In this document: positions 1 to 7,277 of the stretch, piece after piece
Numbering within the stretch: position 1 is the stretch's first letter
Layout: every line of letters starts with the position of its first letter
Assembly (NCBI GenBank): GCA_016177205.1
Contig: JACOVS010000035.1
Span: forward strand, 1-22,725
DNA from: Candidatus Aenigmatarchaeota archaeon
GTDB taxonomy: Archaea > Aenigmatarchaeota > Aenigmatarchaeia > JACPZZ01
DNA length: 22,725 bases
Reading direction: 5' to 3'
The notes under the pieces: generated by a model
What the model was told of the DNA's origin: nothing
The model's input: only the letters and a program-made list of their open reading frames with translations
Database searches by the model: none
Translations under genes and position numbers: made by a program

Positions 1-102
1 ACACGAGCCTTCCAATAAGCCTTTCTTTTCGAAAGAAAGCCTTAAGGGAAAGAAAAGCAAAGGGGTTAGCTCATAACCCGGGTTCAAATCCCGGCCGCCG
101 CA
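1..102 (+). tRNA. tRNA-Gly(UCC), 3' part, with an intron; 5' part lies outside the window
   Basis: The 3' end is clear. T stem CCGGG (78-82), loop TTCAAAT (83-89) and CCCGG (90-94) are followed by acceptor strand CCGCCGC (95-101) and discriminator A102. No CCA is encoded. Working backward, GAGC (5-8) pairs with GCTC (69-72). Joining position 14 to 68 gives the seven-base loop CUUCCAA, the normal loop of tRNA-Gly(UCC), with the anticodon at 11-13. An acceptor of the form GCGGCGG/CCGCCGC also suits glycine. The outermost anticodon-stem pair would be C4/A73, a mismatch. Readings as tRNA-Trp (CCA at 12-14) or elongator tRNA-Met (CAT at 72-74) give worse stems. The D arm and 5' acceptor strand are off the left edge, so the gene is partial. 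Confidence 0.8.
15..67 (+). other. tRNA-Gly intron at canonical position 37/38
   Basis: A 53-nt insert sits between A14 (position 37) and A68 (position 38). A bulge-helix-bulge can be drawn. CUUC (9-12) pairs with GGGG (62-65) using two G-U pairs. The three-base bulges are 13-15 and 66-68, each cut after its second base. Inside the intron, 21-28 and 32-39 form an 8-bp hairpin (CTTTCTTT/AAAGAAAG). The outer intron helix is weak, so the motif is relaxed rather than strict. Confidence 0.65.
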
Positions 103-150
103 CTTAATATTTCCCGAAATTTAAAGAATGTTAATTAAGAGGCTTCAGAT

Positions 151-909
151 TTGTCGTCGAAAGAGATCCCAAAAAAGATAATCCTGGCCGTCCTGTCATT
201 CATTTTCTTCACCTTTGCGCCGCTGGCAATAAACGCGTTCCTGATAAAGCAGGCGGGCGTCGGCAACACGATCACCGCTATTTTGGAGGGGGTGGCTTCG
301 GAAACGTTTACAGGCACCCTGAAACAGACCTGCGACAAACAGGGCTCGCTGACGTACCAAGAGTGCGAAGTTCTTGTGCTGGACAACCTGTGCGCGCAAT
401 ACGCGGACAAAGCCTCGTGCGTCGGCATCGGCGAAAAAGGAAAGGACTATTTCATCAGGAACGTCGTACTTCCAAACGCGGTGTCAAAGGTAAACGAGCT
501 GCGGATACCGAAAACCGACATCAAGGTCAGCGAACTGGACACAATTGTAAACAACCTTTTCGTGATTTCTATAGCCTTAACGCTCGTGTCCGTGATCCTG
601 ATGGTCATGGTGATCTCGACGCCGGAAAACGTACTGAAGACCCTGGGCATGAACGTCATACTGGTGGGCCTTCCCATGTTTATTCTTGCGTATTTAGGAG
701 CCGCATCACTGCCGGCGCTGGTCGAGCAGGGCGGCGCCGACCTGGGAAGCCCGGAACTGGTTTCTGCCGTGTCAACCGTGATAATGGAAAACATCGGACC
801 GCTCCTGGAATCGCAGAAACAGATCGGCGTACTGCTGACCGTTCTTGGCTTGGCAGCAATCGCGGCCTCGAAAACGCTTTTCAGGGAAAAAAGATTGTTG
901 CGCAAATGA
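151..909 (+). CDS. Hypothetical four-pass membrane protein with a four-cysteine ectodomain
   Basis: This 252-residue protein is not one I recognise. It has an N-terminal hydrophobic helix (about residues 9-31), then a soluble stretch of about 100 residues with cysteines at 61, 72, 81 and 90, then three more hydrophobic helices (about 133-157, 168-191 and 224-244) and a short basic tail. The four cysteines in the predicted extracytoplasmic loop could form two disulfides; that is inference. The start is TTG at 151, because GAGG (139-142) stands 8 nt before it and no in-frame ATG is better placed. It lies just downstream of tRNA-Gly and about 100 bp before the next gene, which has its own TATA box, so it is probably a separate unit. 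Confidence 0.75.
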   Translation: MSSKEIPKKIILAVLSFIFFTFAPLAINAFLIKQAGVGNTITAILEGVASETFTGTLKQTCDKQGSLTYQECEVLVLDNLCAQYADKASCVGIGEKGKDYFIRNVVLPNAVSKVNELRIPKTDIKVSELDTIVNNLFVISIALTLVSVILMVMVISTPENVLKTLGMNVILVGLPMFILAYLGAASLPALVEQGGADLGSPELVSAVSTVIMENIGPLLESQKQIGVLLTVLGLAAIAASKTLFREKRLLRK

Positions 910-950
910 CGGCTTAATAAGGTTTTTGGACAGTTGGACATGACCGGCCG

Positions 951-960
951 GTTTATAAGC
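951..960 (+). promoter_or_regulatory. TATA box for the winged-helix gene
   Basis: GTTTATAAGC is a good archaeal TATA element. It predicts a transcription start near 978-982. That is just before GGGAG (979-983) and the ATG codons at 989 and 992. Confidence 0.55.
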
Positions 961-1008
961 TTTTCCCAACAATGATCAGGGAGTGGGCATGATGCCGATC
1001 CAATATGT

Positions 1009-1296
1009 TTGCAGGACCCGGAAAGAGAAGCGTTAAAGAAATTATTAGCACGCGCTTTAAACAAAAACCAGATTCTGATTCTTTCGGAATTGGATGAAAA
1101 TTTCCCAGGCAGCGTCAGCTCTTTTCTGTCCTCGCTTTCGTCGGAGCAGAACATTCCGTTATCCACGCTGAAGTTAAACGCAAAAGTCCTGAAACGACTG
1201 GGGTTGGTGGAGTTCTCGGAGAACAGTGCGCCGATTACGACAGAGGCTGGTAAATTTGTCCTGATTTTTTTAAGGGGTGAAATTAATGAACGGTGA
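1009..1296 (+). CDS. Small winged-helix DNA-binding protein, start region uncertain
   Basis: The open frame encodes about 95 residues. Residues 20-90 read as a winged helix: a helix around ILILSELDENFPG, a helix-turn-helix with a recognition helix around LSTLKLNAKVLKRLGLV, then a wing ending in ITTEAGKFVLIFL. It is probably a transcription factor; the target is unknown. TTG at 1009 is the only start before the conserved part in this frame and has no ribosome site. ATG codons at 989 and 992, behind GGGAG and correctly spaced from the TATA box, are in another frame and stop at 1034. Either the start is the TTG, or one base is missing near the T run at 1008-1010. The 3' end overlaps the next gene. 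Confidence 0.65.
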   Translation: MQDPEREALKKLLARALNKNQILILSELDENFPGSVSSFLSSLSSEQNIPLSTLKLNAKVLKRLGLVEFSENSAPITTEAGKFVLIFLRGEINER

Positions 1297-3419
1297 TTCG
1301 GCTGAGGCAAAAGGCATTACAAATGCTGGTGGCCTTTATGCCCAGAACCCTTCCTGAGGGCAACATTTTCGGTGATGCGGAAAATGACGAGTTCAAGGTT
1401 AGCATCGGCGGTTTAGAGAAGGGCGTTTTCAAGAGATTTGAGTACCTGAGTGTGCCATTCTCAGCAACAGGCAGAAAAACCAAATTCAAGAAAATTCTTA
1501 AAAGTGCAGAAGAAAAGGGAACCTCTTTTGCTGACCAGTTTGAACAAGACGCGGAGGCTGTTTCTACAGCGGGCGTTGTGTTTGAAAAGATGGAAGCGCA
1601 TCCGTCTTTCTCGAAGCAATTATTGGACAGGCTATTGTCCGAGGCGTACGTAGAAGATAATATTCTATCCGGTTCCGGCGCGGAAGAGGGGCTGGAAAGT
1701 AGCGCGGCCCGGGTGGTTGTAAATTGGAAAAATCTCGCGGATTTTTACTGCATAGAAGGTTTGGTCGGCGGCGGCGGCGAAAGAAATCCTTTTGTCCAGC
1801 AGAACGGGCATTCATTAACAGCCGGCGCTCTGGATACTTTGGAAACTGTATTGCCGTCCATGAAGAAGAAGCTGGGGCCAGATGCCTGGAAATCATTTTG
1901 CCTGAGGCTCTCTTCGCTGATCGGTAGGGATCACACTCAGATCGATCAAGCAGCGGACGTTCTGGAAAAAATACACGGCATTGATATGAGAATTTCAGAA
2001 GAAGATATTCAACACCATTTAAGAACAGTAGACGAGATAACGAGGGCGCAATTCACTACAAACACGGAAATCGGAAAATTGTACAATTCGTTGATAAGGT
2101 TCCACAATTGGCTGCCGTTGAAATTAAAAAGGAACGGGCCTGAAGGCGACGTATACGACAGCGTGTGCGCGCCTGCAAACAGGGCTGTAAAATTAATCGA
2201 TGCAGGGTCAGAAATTTCTAAATCAGTAGAAAAAATCAAAGGCGCAACCTCCCCCAAAGGCCTCGCAATCGCGTCATTGATGGACGAAGGCGGGCTGGGA
2301 GACAGGCAAAAATTCAGGGAAGAAGTGCGAAGGCTGGAAACGGAAACGGGGAAAAGCCTGCGGGCAGGCAGGCGCGATTTCTACGTATTCGATCTGGACG
2401 ACCCGTCGTTTTACACAGGCCTCGCTGGCGGGAAGTGGAAAGGAATAAAATTATTGAACGATGCAAAAGAAGCCCTCGGGCTCAGGTACAAAGTTCCGAA
2501 AGGTTTTGTCTTGTCCAGTTTATGGGTCTCCGACATGCTTGACGCAGAAGGTTTAACCGGGCTAATATCCGAAGATATTTTCCACATGGAAGAGGACAGA
2601 AGGCAAAAGATAGAGGAAAGGATCGGTGCAATAGATTTATCGAAATACTCGCAACCCGCGAACAAAAGAACCGGCCGGTTGGGTTCTTCGTTAATAGCGC
2701 GCTCTTCAATGTATGGTGAGGACGGGGCGTCAAATTTCTCAGGCACGTACGAATCCGTACCGTGCGAAGCCGGGACAGCGGGCGGTGCCATACGAACCGT
2801 GATCCAGAGTTACTTCACAAGAGAAGCGGTAAAGAGCAGGGAAGACTTAGGCCTTGCGCACGTCCCGGGAATTAGCGTAATAATGCAGGAGAGAATCGCC
2901 GGCCAAGGCGGGGTTATTCACATGGAATCCGGCGGTGTGAGGTTAAGCGTCGCAGAAACGCCGCAGGACGCTGTGTTGGGCAGGGGCTCTTACTCGGAGT
3001 CGGCAGGCTTGCACATCGGAACATCGAACACGCCGCTCAACCGGGTTGAGCAGGATTTGCAAACGTTGTACAATCTGTTCGGCGATGTGGACCTGGAATT
3101 CGTGATTTCCGGCGAGGACGTCTACTTAACCCAGTTAAGGCCCAAATACAAAATACCCGGCAGGGTAGAAATCGATGCCAACGCGCCGAGGTTGAAGATC
3201 AACTCAGTACAAGACCTGCAAAATGTTGCTCTAACACAGAGGTATGTTGTCAGAATGGACTTCCTGGAAACAGACGATGCGTACGAGGGGCCGGTAATGG
3301 ATTTCATAAGGGCAAACAGGGAACACATCATTGCGGTGGAGGGGAGGATGCCCAGCGTCGCGCACATACCCAACAAGATAGAGGGCCATTTCAGGATACC
3401 TTACTCGCAGGTGCGTTAA
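1293..3419 (+). CDS. PEP-synthase/PPDK N-terminal (ATP-binding) domain protein lacking the phosphohistidine domain
   Basis: About 708 residues. The first 330 or so are helical and unrecognised. Residues about 365-620 match the ATP-binding domain of PEP synthase and pyruvate phosphate dikinase, with the nucleotide residues kept: GGK with K381, the ARSS motif with R470, E602 in DLEFV and R616 in QLRP. The swivelling phosphohistidine domain and the C-terminal TIM barrel are absent, and about 90 unassigned residues follow. It could therefore use ATP on an unknown acceptor, but cannot be a complete PEP synthase; a full one is encoded at 10946. The start is doubtful. GTG 1293 lies 12 nt from its nearest ribosome site. 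ATG 1286 sits well behind AAGGGGTGA (1272-1280) but is in another frame that stops near 1355. The HD-domain gene follows after 2 nt. Confidence 0.75.
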   Translation: MIRLRQKALQMLVAFMPRTLPEGNIFGDAENDEFKVSIGGLEKGVFKRFEYLSVPFSATGRKTKFKKILKSAEEKGTSFADQFEQDAEAVSTAGVVFEKMEAHPSFSKQLLDRLLSEAYVEDNILSGSGAEEGLESSAARVVVNWKNLADFYCIEGLVGGGGERNPFVQQNGHSLTAGALDTLETVLPSMKKKLGPDAWKSFCLRLSSLIGRDHTQIDQAADVLEKIHGIDMRISEEDIQHHLRTVDEITRAQFTTNTEIGKLYNSLIRFHNWLPLKLKRNGPEGDVYDSVCAPANRAVKLIDAGSEISKSVEKIKGATSPKGLAIASLMDEGGLGDRQKFREEVRRLETETGKSLRAGRRDFYVFDLDDPSFYTGLAGGKWKGIKLLNDAKEALGLRYKVPKGFVLSSLWVSDMLDAEGLTGLISEDIFHMEEDRRQKIEERIGAIDLSKYSQPANKRTGRLGSSLIARSSMYGEDGASNFSGTYESVPCEAGTAGGAIRTVIQSYFTREAVKSREDLGLAHVPGISVIMQERIAGQGGVIHMESGGVRLSVAETPQDAVLGRGSYSESAGLHIGTSNTPLNRVEQDLQTLYNLFGDVDLEFVISGEDVYLTQLRPKYKIPGRVEIDANAPRLKINSVQDLQNVALTQRYVVRMDFLETDDAYEGPVMDFIRANREHIIAVEGRMPSVAHIPNKIEGHFRIPYSQVR

Positions 3420-3421
3420 AA

Positions 3422-4009
3422 ATGAAAGAATTGATGGGAAAAATAAGAAAATACGCCGTTCATTTAGACTGGGATATCGCGTTTGTAGGCAAGTCCAGGG
3501 GGAACAGGCACTTATTCAGGGTTGTAGAAATAGCCAGATCGATATTGAAAGAGGAGCATGCCGATAAGGAAATCGTGGAAGCCGCGTCATGGCTGCATAA
3601 CGCAGGCCTCGTATACGGGGATAAAAACCACGACAAACGCGGCGTTGCCGTAGCCGGAAAGTTTCTGCGGAGGCTGCGCATGAAACCGGAAAAAATATCG
3701 AAAATACTCCATTGCATAGAGTGCCATGAAGGGAACAAGAAAGCAAGTACAATGGAAGCCAAGATCGTACACGACGCCGACGTAATAGACAAACTCGGTA
3801 ATCTGGGGATAATCAGGCAGACCTGGAAAATGGCAAACTCCGGAATACCGGCGGAAAAGATTTGCAAAGAACTGCCAAAATACATGGAAAAAAGGAAAAG
3901 AAAGTTGTACACAAAATCTGCCAAAGCCATAGCGCGCAGGCTTGAGGCGGGCCAAAAAGACTTTTTTAAGCGTTTGAGAAGCCAATTAAAGCTGACTTAC
4001 CTGGGGTAA
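3422..4009 (+). CDS. HD-superfamily protein with an altered HD motif
   Basis: A 195-residue protein with the layout of small archaeal HD phosphohydrolases: H30 in the first helix, the core motif at 59-60, H70, H102 in ECHEG and the D118/D120 pair in HDADVIDKLG. HD enzymes usually cleave phosphate esters or nucleotides using one or two metals. Here the name-giving motif reads LHN, with Asn at 60 where the metal-binding Asp is expected, so activity may be reduced or altered. The other ligands remain. It starts 2 nt after the PEP-synthase-like gene and ends 4 nt before the YbaK-type gene, so all three are probably on one transcript. A linked function with the upstream ATP-binding protein is plausible but not shown. 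Confidence 0.75.
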   Translation: MKELMGKIRKYAVHLDWDIAFVGKSRGNRHLFRVVEIARSILKEEHADKEIVEAASWLHNAGLVYGDKNHDKRGVAVAGKFLRRLRMKPEKISKILHCIECHEGNKKASTMEAKIVHDADVIDKLGNLGIIRQTWKMANSGIPAEKICKELPKYMEKRKRKLYTKSAKAIARRLEAGQKDFFKRLRSQLKLTYLG

Positions 4010-4013
4010 TCCG

Positions 4014-4487
4014 ATGAACGCCAACCTCCAAATTTTGGTAGAGAGACTGAAGAAGAACAATTTAAGTTTCAGAATATTGGACGAAAAGACAACAATGATA
4101 TCAAGCCGCGACGTGGAAAAAGTTTTCGCCGGCGACCCGGAGGAAATATGGAAAACGATAATTGTAACGGATGAACACAGTTTCTTCGCCGCCTTCCTGT
4201 GCGGGCGCGACCGGCTCGACCTGCGCAAATTGGAAAAGGCGCTCGGAGTCAACGGCTTGCGGCTGGCGAAAGCCAAGGAGCTGAAAGAACGGCTGAGGTT
4301 GCAGCCGGGCGAAGTCTGCCCGCTTTCCATAAGCCTGCCAGTAATTTCCGACTCTTCCGTAAACAACTTCCAAAAAATCAACTTCGGCTCCGGCGACGTT
4401 TCGTTTGGTATAGAAATGCAAGTCGACGATGTATTAAAGTTTCTTAAACCGAAAGTTATTGATATAAAAGAAGGGATAGACCGGTAA
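4014..4487 (+). CDS. YbaK/ProX-type aminoacyl-tRNA deacylase (trans-editing) domain protein
   Basis: The 157 residues match the YbaK/EbsC family in length and pattern. These are free-standing editing domains that hydrolyse mischarged tRNA, classically Ala- or Cys-tRNA(Pro). Visible marks are the early TTMISSRDVEKVFAGDPEEIWKT stretch (about 26-48), where the family normally has its substrate-pocket segment and a catalytic Lys (here probably the K of IWKT). Others are the later LQPGEVCPLSI segment (about 97-107), equivalent to the PGxxxP signature, and a Gly-rich FGSGDVSFGIEM strand near 125-136. The editing substrate cannot be told from sequence alone. The gene lies directly ahead of tyrS and serS, which fits a quality-control role in charging. 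The start ATG follows GGGGT, overlapping the end of the HD gene. Confidence 0.8.
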   Translation: MNANLQILVERLKKNNLSFRILDEKTTMISSRDVEKVFAGDPEEIWKTIIVTDEHSFFAAFLCGRDRLDLRKLEKALGVNGLRLAKAKELKERLRLQPGEVCPLSISLPVISDSSVNNFQKINFGSGDVSFGIEMQVDDVLKFLKPKVIDIKEGIDR

Positions 4488-4503
4488 GGGAAAGCTTTCC
4501 CTT
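4486..4503 (+). promoter_or_regulatory. 18-bp perfect palindrome between the YbaK-type gene and tyrS
   Basis: AAGGGAAAGCTTTCCCTT is its own reverse complement. It begins inside the stop codon of the upstream gene and ends a few bases before the purine-rich ribosome site GGAGAGGA (4507-4514) of tyrS. It could be an RNA hairpin affecting tyrS translation or transcript processing, or a protein operator. No T-run follows, so it is not an obvious terminator. Confidence 0.5.
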
Positions 4504-4518
4504 GCGGAGAGGATTGAA

Positions 4519-5604
4519 ATGGACACTGAAAGCAGGATGGACCTCGTGCGCAAAGTGGGCGAAGAAATAGTCACGGAAGATGAGCTCAGAAACCTGTTTG
4601 AAACAAACACGCACCCCAAGGCTTACGACGGGTTTGAAGTCTCGGGTTATGCCCACTTGGGTTCGGGATTAATGAGGGCCATACAGCTTCAGATTCTCAT
4701 GGACGCGGGAATAAAGTTCAAGCTTTTCATTGCGGACTGGTACGCGTGGATAAACAACAAGCTTGGAGGCGATTTGGAGAAGATCCAGAAAGCCGGCCAT
4801 TACCTGGTGGAAGTGTGGAAAGCGTGCGGTGTGGACGAAAAGAAAACGGAGATCGTGTGGGCCAACGACCATGTCAAAGACCCGGATTATTGGAAAAAAG
4901 TCATAGCGATAGCCAGGATAACAACGATAGACCGCATGATTCGCTGCAGCGCGATAATGGGGCGCCAGCAAAAGGAAATGCAATACACTGCGCAGGTTTT
5001 ATACCCGGCGATGCAGGCTGCGGACCCGTTTCATATGAATGTGGAGATATGCCAGCTGGGCATGGACCAGCGGAAAGTGACATTGTTGAGCAGGGAAGTT
5101 TCCGAGAAATTAAAATGGCACAAGCCTGTTGCTATCCACCATCACCTGCTAATGGGCTTGCAGGGTCCGAAAAAAATGGGCGGCTTCGGGGAGAGTGAAA
5201 AGGTGGAGGAGGAGATATCCAGCAAGATGGCCAAGTCGATCCCGAAAAGCAGCATATTCGTGCACGATTCGCCCGAGGAAATAATAGAAAAGATAACATC
5301 CGCATACTGCCCTGAAAAAACGGTGGAGGGAAACCCGGTGATGGAGATGTCTAAATACCTGGTGTTTAACAGGATTACGGAATTGGGGATAGAAAGGCCG
5401 AAAAAATTCGGGGGAGACATTTCTTTCGGAAGCTACCAGGAACTGGAGAGATGCTACGCTGAAGGAAAACTCCACCCTGCCGACCTGAAAAACGGGGTCG
5501 CCACAGCCCTGATTGAAATCCTGGAACCCGTAAGAAAACATTTTGAAAAGCCTTCTAATAAAAAACTTCTGGATATTTTTAAAACAACGGAAATAACCAG
5601 GTGA
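4519..5604 (+). CDS. tyrS: Tyrosyl-tRNA synthetase, archaeal type
   Basis: Charges tRNA-Tyr with tyrosine in the cytoplasm. The class I signatures are both present: the HIGH-type motif as HLGSG (46-50) and the KMSKS-type motif as KMAKS (236-240). Between them is the tyrosine-pocket stretch YTAQVLYPAMQAADPF followed by QLGMDQRK (about 179-186), typical of the archaeal/eukaryotic TyrRS group. The 361 residues lie at the upper end for archaeal TyrRS, which lacks the bacterial S4 tail. The ATG follows GGAGAGGA by 4-5 nt. It is followed 4 nt later by serS, so the two synthetases are co-transcribed. Confidence 0.96.
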   Translation: MDTESRMDLVRKVGEEIVTEDELRNLFETNTHPKAYDGFEVSGYAHLGSGLMRAIQLQILMDAGIKFKLFIADWYAWINNKLGGDLEKIQKAGHYLVEVWKACGVDEKKTEIVWANDHVKDPDYWKKVIAIARITTIDRMIRCSAIMGRQQKEMQYTAQVLYPAMQAADPFHMNVEICQLGMDQRKVTLLSREVSEKLKWHKPVAIHHHLLMGLQGPKKMGGFGESEKVEEEISSKMAKSIPKSSIFVHDSPEEIIEKITSAYCPEKTVEGNPVMEMSKYLVFNRITELGIERPKKFGGDISFGSYQELERCYAEGKLHPADLKNGVATALIEILEPVRKHFEKPSNKKLLDIFKTTEITR

Positions 5605-5608
5605 TATC

Positions 5609-6880
5609 ATGATAGACATAAGACTAGTGCGCGAAACCCCGGAAGTTGTAATGAAAGACCTGAAAAAACGGAACGACGCAGACAAACAAAAAATCCTGGA
5701 AAAAATAATCAAAGACGATACGCGGCTGCGTGAACTCACAAAACAGGCCGACGAATTAAAGCACAAGAGAAACCTGGTGAATGCCCAGATATCGGAAATG
5801 AAGCGCACCGGCCAGGATGCGAACAGGAAAATTGCGGAAATGGTTAACGTCGCTTCGACGATACGCTCCTACGACCAGGAAATCGAAAACATCAGAATTG
5901 ACGTGCAGAACAACCTGATGAGATTGCCGAACATCCTGCACGAATCAGTCCCTGCGGGCGTTGGTGAAGAAGGCAATATTGTCGTAAGGAAATACGGCAG
6001 CACGAAAAAGAAAAAATTCCAGATAAGGGACCACATAGACCTTGGCTCGCAATTGGGCCTGATAGACGTGGAACGCGCCGCAAAAATTTCCGGCGCAAGA
6101 TTTTATTTTTTGAAGGGCAGACTGGCAATCCTGGAAATGTCCCTCATGCGGTACGCAATTGACACCCTGGTTAAAAAGAAATTCCAGCTCGTACTTCCAC
6201 CGTACCTGATGAAAATGGGGGCGTACAAAGGCGTTGTAGACATTTCGGATTTTCAGGGCGTACTGTACAAGGTTGAAAACGAGGACCTTCACCTGATCGC
6301 AACGTCGGAACACCCGATAACAGCGATGCACATGGACGAAACCATACTGAAAGGGGATTTGCCCTTGAAGTACGCCGGTTTCAGCGTGAATTTTCGTAAA
6401 GAGGCCGGTGCGCACGGCAAAGACACGAAAGGGATCTTCCGTGTACACCAGTTCGGAAAAGTCGAGCAGGTTGTTTTGTGCGACGCTTCGGAATCCTGGA
6501 AATGGCACGAACAGATGCTGAAAAACGCGGAAGAGATGGTAAAATCGCTTCGCCTGCCTTACCGGATTGTAAACATCTGCACCGGCGATATCGGAACCGT
6601 GGCTGCGAAGAAATACGATATAGAGGTGTGGCTGCCCGCCCAGGAAAAGTACAGGGAAGTAGCTTCCTGCTCAAACTGCACAGACTACCAGGCACGGCGT
6701 CTTAACATCAAAACAAGGGAAAAGGAAGGCGCGCCCCCTTCCGGCCTTGTGCACACGTTAAACTCCACGGCCGTAACGGACCGCGTGCTGGTCGCCATTA
6801 TGGAGAACTTCCAGACGAAAGAGGGAACCATTATTATACCGAAACCCTTAGTAAAATATACTGGCTTCAGGGAGATCTGA
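5609..6880 (+). CDS. serS: Seryl-tRNA synthetase
   Basis: Charges tRNA-Ser and tRNA-Sec-like substrates with serine. The 423 residues show the usual order: an N-terminal antiparallel coiled coil (about 25-100) that grips the long variable arm of tRNA-Ser, then the class II catalytic core. Motif 2 is FRKEAGAHGKDTKGIFRVHQF (from about residue 260), and motif 3 is near NSTAVTDRVLVAIMENFQ at the C-terminus. This is the common SerRS form, not the rare methanogen form. The Shine-Dalgarno AGGTGAT (5599-5605) overlaps the tyrS stop codon, which suggests translational coupling. Confidence 0.97.
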   Translation: MIDIRLVRETPEVVMKDLKKRNDADKQKILEKIIKDDTRLRELTKQADELKHKRNLVNAQISEMKRTGQDANRKIAEMVNVASTIRSYDQEIENIRIDVQNNLMRLPNILHESVPAGVGEEGNIVVRKYGSTKKKKFQIRDHIDLGSQLGLIDVERAAKISGARFYFLKGRLAILEMSLMRYAIDTLVKKKFQLVLPPYLMKMGAYKGVVDISDFQGVLYKVENEDLHLIATSEHPITAMHMDETILKGDLPLKYAGFSVNFRKEAGAHGKDTKGIFRVHQFGKVEQVVLCDASESWKWHEQMLKNAEEMVKSLRLPYRIVNICTGDIGTVAAKKYDIEVWLPAQEKYREVASCSNCTDYQARRLNIKTREKEGAPPSGLVHTLNSTAVTDRVLVAIMENFQTKEGTIIIPKPLVKYTGFREI

Positions 6881-6881
6881 G

Positions 6882-7256
6882 ATGTCCATATTCGGGCTTG
6901 ACGAGCTGACAGTTGCGCTGCTTATCACATTCGCGTTTTTCATACTCGCAGCCTACGCAATACTGCGGCTGGTCGTGAAAGTGGCGGTTATAGCAATGCT
7001 TTCCATGGCATTCCCGGTCGCGCTGGCTTATTTGGGCCTTTACGACAGCCTTGGCATAAACAACATACTTGTGTTCGGCATAATGGGGCCTTTCCTTTAC
7101 ATAACGTATTACCTTGTAAACAAGCTGCTCGGCGCGGTCTGGCCGTTGTTTGGGATTATTTCGAAAAAAGAAAAACCGGAAAAAAGCCGCAAAAATAAAA
7201 AATCTGAGAAGAAAACGAGAAAAGAAGTTGATGAAGTGGAAATAGCCGAGCAATGA
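6882..7256 (+). CDS. Hypothetical small membrane protein with a lysine-rich tail
   Basis: 124 residues, not recognised. There are three hydrophobic segments (about 6-30, 32-53 and 58-82), then a strongly basic tail (about 92-118) rich in Lys with some Glu and Arg, ending in an acidic patch. The positive tail should be cytoplasmic and could touch nucleic acid or ribosomes; that is inference. The ATG is 1 nt after the serS stop codon, with GGGAGATC just upstream, so it is the last gene of the synthetase operon. It ends convergently with the next minus-strand gene, 21 nt away. Confidence 0.75.
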   Translation: MSIFGLDELTVALLITFAFFILAAYAILRLVVKVAVIAMLSMAFPVALAYLGLYDSLGINNILVFGIMGPFLYITYYLVNKLLGAVWPLFGIISKKEKPEKSRKNKKSEKKTRKEVDEVEIAEQ

Positions 7257-7277
7257 ATTCCGTGTGTTTCAGCGTTG

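Noticed and set aside
1..102. tRNA-Trp(CCA) or elongator tRNA-Met(CAU) identity for the left-edge tRNA
   Set aside because: Trp forces a mismatch next to the loop and a non-canonical TTCCAAT loop. Met leaves no room for a variable loop. Gly(UCC) gives a standard CUUCCAA loop and a GAGC/GCTC stem.
363..917. 184-residue plus-strand open frame
   Set aside because: Shifted frame of the membrane protein at 151-909, with Arg/Gly-rich composition typical of an out-of-frame translation.
447..1310. 287-residue minus-strand open frame
   Set aside because: It is antisense to the membrane-protein and winged-helix genes, shows no recognisable domain, and has no promoter or ribosome site in the right place.
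1293..3419. Second complete PEP synthase or a rifampin phosphotransferase
   Set aside because: No phosphohistidine motif and no C-terminal barrel; only the ATP-binding domain is present.
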